Positions 60,222 through 64,000 of a DNA stretch of 64,000 nucleotides are shown piece by piece (within the stretch, counting starts at the first letter, position 1; each line of letters starts with the position of its first letter). The DNA is taken from NCBI RefSeq assembly GCF_037080055.1, contig NZ_JBAOJI010000007.1, positions 62,001 through 126,000 on the forward strand, written 5' to 3'. The DNA is from Halovenus sp037080055 (GTDB lineage Archaea > Halobacteriota > Halobacteria > Halobacteriales > Haloarculaceae). The notes below the pieces were generated by a model. The model ran no database searches, was not told where the DNA came from, and saw only the letters and a program-made list of their open reading frames with translations. The position numbers were made by a program, and so were the translations under genes.

Positions 60222-61447
60222 CGCTGCTCCCCCAGTGCCAGAATTCCTTCCCACGTGCCGAGGTACAACTTTCCGTCATCGACGATTGGCTGGGTGGGGG
60301 AGTTCGGAATCTCAATTTTCCACAACGGCTCACCAGTCGTCGCATCGAACGCGTGCAGTTCTGGGAGCCAGTAGTAACTCAGGTACACGACGCCATCGGC
60401 GACGACGGGAGCGGTGTCGGGACCGTACTCACTCTGCCACAGTCGCTCTCCACTGTCGAGACTGATTCCGTACAGCGACTCCTCGTCGTCGGTCAGAATG
60501 ACCGTCCCGTCGGCGACGGCGGCGGATCTCTTCGCGCTCGTTCCGTCGTGAACGTATCGCCATTTTCGGCTGCCGTCGTCGAGGCTCCGCAGGTCGACGA
60601 ATCTCTCCGTTGGAACTACGATTCCCTCTGCTGTTACGGTCGGTGCGTTGGGTACCGTATACTGTAGACTGTCCTCACGCTGGAGTGGCTCGATATCGAC
60701 CTGCCACTTGCGCGTCCCGGTTGCGGCATCGAGAGCAACAACCTGGTTGACCGTACTCGTCGCATACACCGTCTCGTCCCGTATTACTGGCCGGTTCACA
60801 CCTCGATAGTCTTCGCTCCCGACTCGGTAGGTCCACTCGACCCGGCCGCTGTTCGCGTCGATGGCCACGAGACGGTTCGTGTTGGGGACAGACGCGTAGA
60901 TTGTGCCGTCAGAAGCGACAGCACTCGCCTGCCCCGCTGCGGTAAACGCCCATCCGCCAGACGGTTTGGCTGGCGTTTGCCATCGCTCGTGGCTGATCGT
61001 GAGTTCGCCAAGAGAGAATCCGCCGCTTGCCGCCAGTCCAACGAAGCCGCTTTGGTTTCCGGTTACTAGTACGTCGCTCCGATATGCCTCTGCTTGCGCG
61101 AGTAAGGGATTCATACGGTACGTCCCGGTTCGCTTGTACCGTCGGTCCCCAGTCTGGCGGTCCAGCGCCACGACAGACCGATCGCTGGTTGCGATGAGCG
61201 TGTCTCCAACCAGCATCGGTGGTCCTGCTCTATCGAAGTTCGACTCAGCTTCGGCCTGCCATCGAATCTCCGGCTCCGATTTTGGCCCTGGTTCGTTGGT
61301 CGCGCCGGTACAGGCGGGGTCGTGTCGGGCCATCGGCCACTTGGCCGCTCCATCGAGCGGGATTGGCCACCTTCCGGCGTATCCGCTAGCAACGCCGCCT
61401 GCAAGGGTAATTCCGCTACCGGCGAGAAGTTGTCGTCTGGAGGGCAT
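60218..61447 (-). CDS. secreted PQQ-type beta-propeller protein
   Basis: 409 residues. Tat signal 'PSRRQLLAGSGITLAGGVASGYAGRW', then the repeated PQQ pattern: 'VVALDRQTGDRRYKRTG', 'LVAIDANSGRVEWTYRVG', 'VVALDAATGTRKWQV', 'YGISLDSGERLWQSEYG', 'LHAFDATTGEPLWKIEIP'. An eight-bladed propeller; in archaea such proteins are often extracellular scaffolds and need not bind PQQ. Co-translated with the next membrane protein. Confidence 0.87.
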   Translation of the reverse strand: MPSRRQLLAGSGITLAGGVASGYAGRWPIPLDGAAKWPMARHDPACTGATNEPGPKSEPEIRWQAEAESNFDRAGPPMLVGDTLIATSDRSVVALDRQTGDRRYKRTGTYRMNPLLAQAEAYRSDVLVTGNQSGFVGLAASGGFSLGELTISHERWQTPAKPSGGWAFTAAGQASAVASDGTIYASVPNTNRLVAIDANSGRVEWTYRVGSEDYRGVNRPVIRDETVYATSTVNQVVALDAATGTRKWQVDIEPLQREDSLQYTVPNAPTVTAEGIVVPTERFVDLRSLDDGSRKWRYVHDGTSAKRSAAVADGTVILTDDEESLYGISLDSGERLWQSEYGPDTAPVVADGVVYLSYYWLPELHAFDATTGEPLWKIEIPNSPTQPIVDDGKLYLGTWEGILALGEQR

Positions 61448-61622
61448 TTATTTTTCTTCCTCTCTTTCTCCCTAAATAATTCTGCTCATTTTTGGATGAG
61501 AAGGCTCTGACGGCACAGCTCACATACCACGAAAGAGCCATTTGAATCGGCCCGTAGCGTCGCATTTCTTTCCGTGAGACAGGACGACACGACTATCTCC
61601 TTGAACTCAAAAACAGTCGACA
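61448..61622. other. divergent intergenic region
   Basis: 175 bases between the propeller gene and the membrane protein on the other strand, A/T-rich near 61450-61500 and 61600-61620 (TATTTTTCTTCC). Probably both promoters. No other structure seen. Confidence 0.4.
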
Positions 61623-62522
61623 ATGGTGGAGCCGGTTCTCGTTGTGGCTGCTGGCGTGGTTCTGTTCCAGTTCCTTCTGGGGATTGTCGTTCACATCGAC
61701 GCCAACCGCCGAGACCTCGAACATCTGGGGTTGTACTTCTACGGTGTCTCGATTCCGCTCGTCGGGTTGTTGATCGCTGGTGTATATCTCTCTCGTCGCG
61801 AGGAGCTACCGATGCAGGATCTTTCTGTGCCGACGGCGGCCGAGACGGATGGTGCGTTCACGTGGTCCGTCGAACACCGGGGACTCCGGCGACTCCCGCT
61901 GCGACTCGCCTGTGCGATTCAGTACGGACAGACGTTCTGGCGGGTGGGTGTCGTTTCTCCGCCGGTCTTACTCGTGCTCGCCGTGCTCGTCCACCCGGCG
62001 ATTGCCGTGGCCTTGTCGGTGGTCTGTTTGGTGTACTGGTTCACGTATCTGGGCTCGGCGGGTACGTTCACTGACACGACGATTCGACTCGCCCCGGACA
62101 ATCAGCAAATCGAGATCACGACTCGCGGCGGCGACCATCCGCTCTCTCAAGGTGGTTCCGAACAGGAGATCGATCTCACAGCGGTCCAGCAAGCGACTCT
62201 CCATCAGGTAGGTGAGCAGCCGCTGGTAAAGTTCCAGTACGAAAATTCACTTTCAGTTAGCCCGTCGATCATTCCCGTCGCACCAGCGCATGTCGAACAC
62301 GTTCGACAGATCCTCGCTGCACGGGAGATTCCACTCCGTGACCACGTCCGAGACGGGACCACCAGCAGTCTCGCTCGACGACGAGTCGCCGGAACGACAT
62401 TCTCACTAGTCGCCATTCCACTCGTTGCAGGCCCGCGCTGGCCAGAGTACTTTCTGGCTGGTCCGATGATTCCGTTTTTGTTCTTCGTGTTCCTCTGGTT
62501 GGTACTGAAACCACTCGCGTAA
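61623..62522 (+). CDS. multi-TM membrane protein of unknown function
   Basis: 299 residues. TM segments at the N-terminus (about 4-27 and 42-62), the middle (120-150) and C-terminus (260-295). Between them a soluble segment ('IRLAPDNQQIEITTRGGDHPLSQ') with PH-like beta strands. Not recognised. Divergent from the propeller gene. Confidence 0.74.
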   Translation: MVEPVLVVAAGVVLFQFLLGIVVHIDANRRDLEHLGLYFYGVSIPLVGLLIAGVYLSRREELPMQDLSVPTAAETDGAFTWSVEHRGLRRLPLRLACAIQYGQTFWRVGVVSPPVLLVLAVLVHPAIAVALSVVCLVYWFTYLGSAGTFTDTTIRLAPDNQQIEITTRGGDHPLSQGGSEQEIDLTAVQQATLHQVGEQPLVKFQYENSLSVSPSIIPVAPAHVEHVRQILAAREIPLRDHVRDGTTSSLARRRVAGTTFSLVAIPLVAGPRWPEYFLAGPMIPFLFFVFLWLVLKPLA

Positions 62523-62661
62523 CACTGCCGTCCGGTGGCGGTCGCTTCGGCACTGCTCGCACGACAGTTTCTGGAAGGATATTGTGCTGTGATGTTAACA
62601 GCAGTTGATTCAAGGGGAACTATACCAAAGATTGTTATAACGAACGCGAGTACAGAGAACT

Positions 62662-63816
62662 ATGCCAGCGAACACACCAGTTATCGTCGGTGCGGCACGA
62701 ACACCACAGGCCAAAGAGGACGGACTGCTCCGGAACATCCGGCCAGAGGATCTCTCGATCCACGTCGTCGAGTCGATCATGGAGGAGACAGGGCTGGAAA
62801 GCGAGCAGATCGACGACCTGATGTGGGGATGTGCACAGACTCGCGAGGAGCAAGGGACTAACATCGCTCGTCAGATCGCGATTTTCGCGCTGGACGAGAG
62901 CGTTCCCGGGACGACCATCGACCGCCAGTGTGCCTCTTCGGCGACGACGATCATGACCGCGTCCGACGCGGTCGCTGCGGGCCGTCGGGACGCAATCTTC
63001 GCCGGCGGTGTCGAGAACATGAGCATGGTGAAGATGGGCCAGGGCGCAGACAAGATGTACCCCGGTCTGGACGAGCGCTACGGGATGGAGAACCTGCCGA
63101 TGGGTCAGACCGCGGAGAAGGTCGCCGAGCAGTACGGCGTCTCCCGCGAACAGCAAGACGAGTACGGCGCACGGAGCCAGCAGCGCGCCGTCGAAGCCAC
63201 CGAGGAGGGCCGGTTCGACGAGGAAATCGTCCCGATCACGGGCCACGACGAGGACGGCAACGAAGTGACTGTCTCCGAAGACGAGGGCATTCGCCCGGGG
63301 ACGACCGCCGAGAAACTCGCCGAACTCCCGACCGTGTTCAAAGAGGACGGGACGGTGACGCCGGGTAACGCCTCCCAGATTTCCGACGGCGCGGCCGGTG
63401 TGCTCGTCACCAGCAAGGAGTTCGCAAAGGACAACGACCTCGAAATTCTCGCCGAAGTCGGCATGAGCGGCGTCGCTGGCGTCGACCCGACCACGATGGG
63501 AATCGGTCCGATTCCGGCCGTCGAGAATATGCTCGAACGCGCCGGCCGAACCATCGACGATTACGGCCTCGTCGAACTCAACGAAGCCTTTGCGAGTCAG
63601 GTAATCGCTTCTGCCGACGAACTCGGCATCGACCACGATATCCTCAACGTCAACGGCGGCGCAATCGCAATCGGTCACCCGCTCGGGGCATCCGGTGCTC
63701 GCCTGCCCGTCACGCTCATCCACGAGATGCATCGACAGGGTGTCGACCGCGGCATCGCGACGGAGTGTGTCGGCTTCGGTCAGGGTGCAGCCATCGAGTT
63801 CGAGTTGGTCGAGTAG
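62662..63816 (+). CDS. acetyl-CoA acetyltransferase (thiolase)
   Basis: 384 residues. Nucleophile Cys90 in 'IDRQCASSATTIM', 'VELNEAFASQVIAS', His in 'GGAIAIGHPLGASGARL', and the second Cys in 'ATECVGFGQGAAIEFE'. Either joins two acetyl-CoA (polyhydroxyalkanoate or mevalonate supply) or cleaves beta-ketoacyl-CoA. An A/T-rich promoter (TATTGTTATAA) lies about 30 bases before the ATG. Confidence 0.94.
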   Translation: MPANTPVIVGAARTPQAKEDGLLRNIRPEDLSIHVVESIMEETGLESEQIDDLMWGCAQTREEQGTNIARQIAIFALDESVPGTTIDRQCASSATTIMTASDAVAAGRRDAIFAGGVENMSMVKMGQGADKMYPGLDERYGMENLPMGQTAEKVAEQYGVSREQQDEYGARSQQRAVEATEEGRFDEEIVPITGHDEDGNEVTVSEDEGIRPGTTAEKLAELPTVFKEDGTVTPGNASQISDGAAGVLVTSKEFAKDNDLEILAEVGMSGVAGVDPTTMGIGPIPAVENMLERAGRTIDDYGLVELNEAFASQVIASADELGIDHDILNVNGGAIAIGHPLGASGARLPVTLIHEMHRQGVDRGIATECVGFGQGAAIEFELVE

Positions 63817-63934
63817 CGAGACCGAGCGGAGCGAACGGCCGATATCGTGTTCGGAGTCGCAGTCGAGGGAGAGATCGGCCGGGAGTGGATTGTTTTGCCA
63901 GAATATCTAAAAACCAGTACTCGCTATTGTGGGT

Positions 63935-64000
63935 GTGGACAGTGAAGCGCAATTGACGGCACTACACGAGATTGCGACGACGATCCAGAGTGCTGAAACC
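63935..64000 (+). CDS. start of a sensor protein (3' end outside window)
   Basis: 22 codons from a GTG: 'DSEAQLTALHEIATTIQSAET' is the typical opening of haloarchaeal GAF-domain sensors and histidine kinases. An A/T stretch ATCTAAAAACCA near 63905 stands about 26 bases upstream, fitting a leaderless mRNA. Confidence 0.6.
   Translation, partial: MDSEAQLTALHEIATTIQSAET

Overview
The window is ordinary chromosome from a halophilic archaeon (class Halobacteria). It is GC-rich, its proteins are strongly acidic, and it carries an archaeal RNA polymerase operon (rpoH-rpoB2-rpoB1-rpoA1-rpoA2-nusA). It also has Tat signals on secreted proteins, a Brp/Blh carotene oxygenase, haloarchaeal transducers with HAMP domains, a two-gene glycine decarboxylase and GlpAB. 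I see no transposase, integrase, CRISPR array or rRNA. I do not assign a genus.

Layout. 1-9.5 kb: end of a multi-PAS/GAF histidine kinase, methylmalonyl-CoA mutase accessory genes (meaB, B12-binding subunit), glpB/glpA and pyruvate kinase. 9.8-13.8 kb: two tandem transducer-like proteins that lack the CheA-binding tip. 13.8-17 kb: a retinal/carotenoid block (winged-helix regulator, blh, crtI) with a shared 17-bp promoter element. 17-20 kb: small membrane protein, SRPBCC protein, MutS-like ATPase. 19.5-26.1 kb: a compact operon of membrane-anchored or pilin-like proteins, one of 1180 residues, with a mirror-image divergent promoter at its head. 26-31 kb: a 7TM histidine kinase, a quinone-oxidoreductase-like dehydrogenase, MoaB, a secreted beta-propeller. 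31.4-36.4 kb: tRNA-Leu with a repeated tail, a zinc-ribbon/response-regulator pair, gcvPB/gcvPA, small membrane proteins. 36.4-43.5 kb: dapD and dapA-dapB separated by a thiamine-type ABC transporter. 43.7-47.1 kb: DoxX, membrane proteins, then tRNA-Asp with a long hairpin array. 47.3-55.5 kb: the RNA polymerase operon. 55.6-64 kb: CoA transferase, acetyltransferase, TPP enzyme, PQQ-type propeller, thiolase, and the start of another sensor.

The most unusual signal is not a gene. At five loci (tRNA-Leu, tRNA-Asp, dapD, nusA, gcvPA) the exact 3' end of a gene is repeated a short distance downstream (59-186 bp per step), and the gap is mostly filled with hairpins. In the three protein genes every difference between the two copies is synonymous, including the stop codon, so each copy would close the reading frame correctly. 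Downstream of tRNA-Asp the pattern is iterated about five times, with facing copies of the T-arm making a chain of hairpins. At dapD and nusA the expected downstream genes (lysA/dapF/dapE; rps12/rps7) are missing exactly beyond the repeat. This looks like the footprint of small elements that insert at gene 3' ends and rebuild them, or of an array of integrase attachment-site copies.

Remaining genes are mostly housekeeping and signalling. Lysine synthesis (dapA, B, D), glycine cleavage (P-protein), glycerol-3-phosphate oxidation and propionyl-CoA metabolism are only partly represented, with partner genes lying outside the window.
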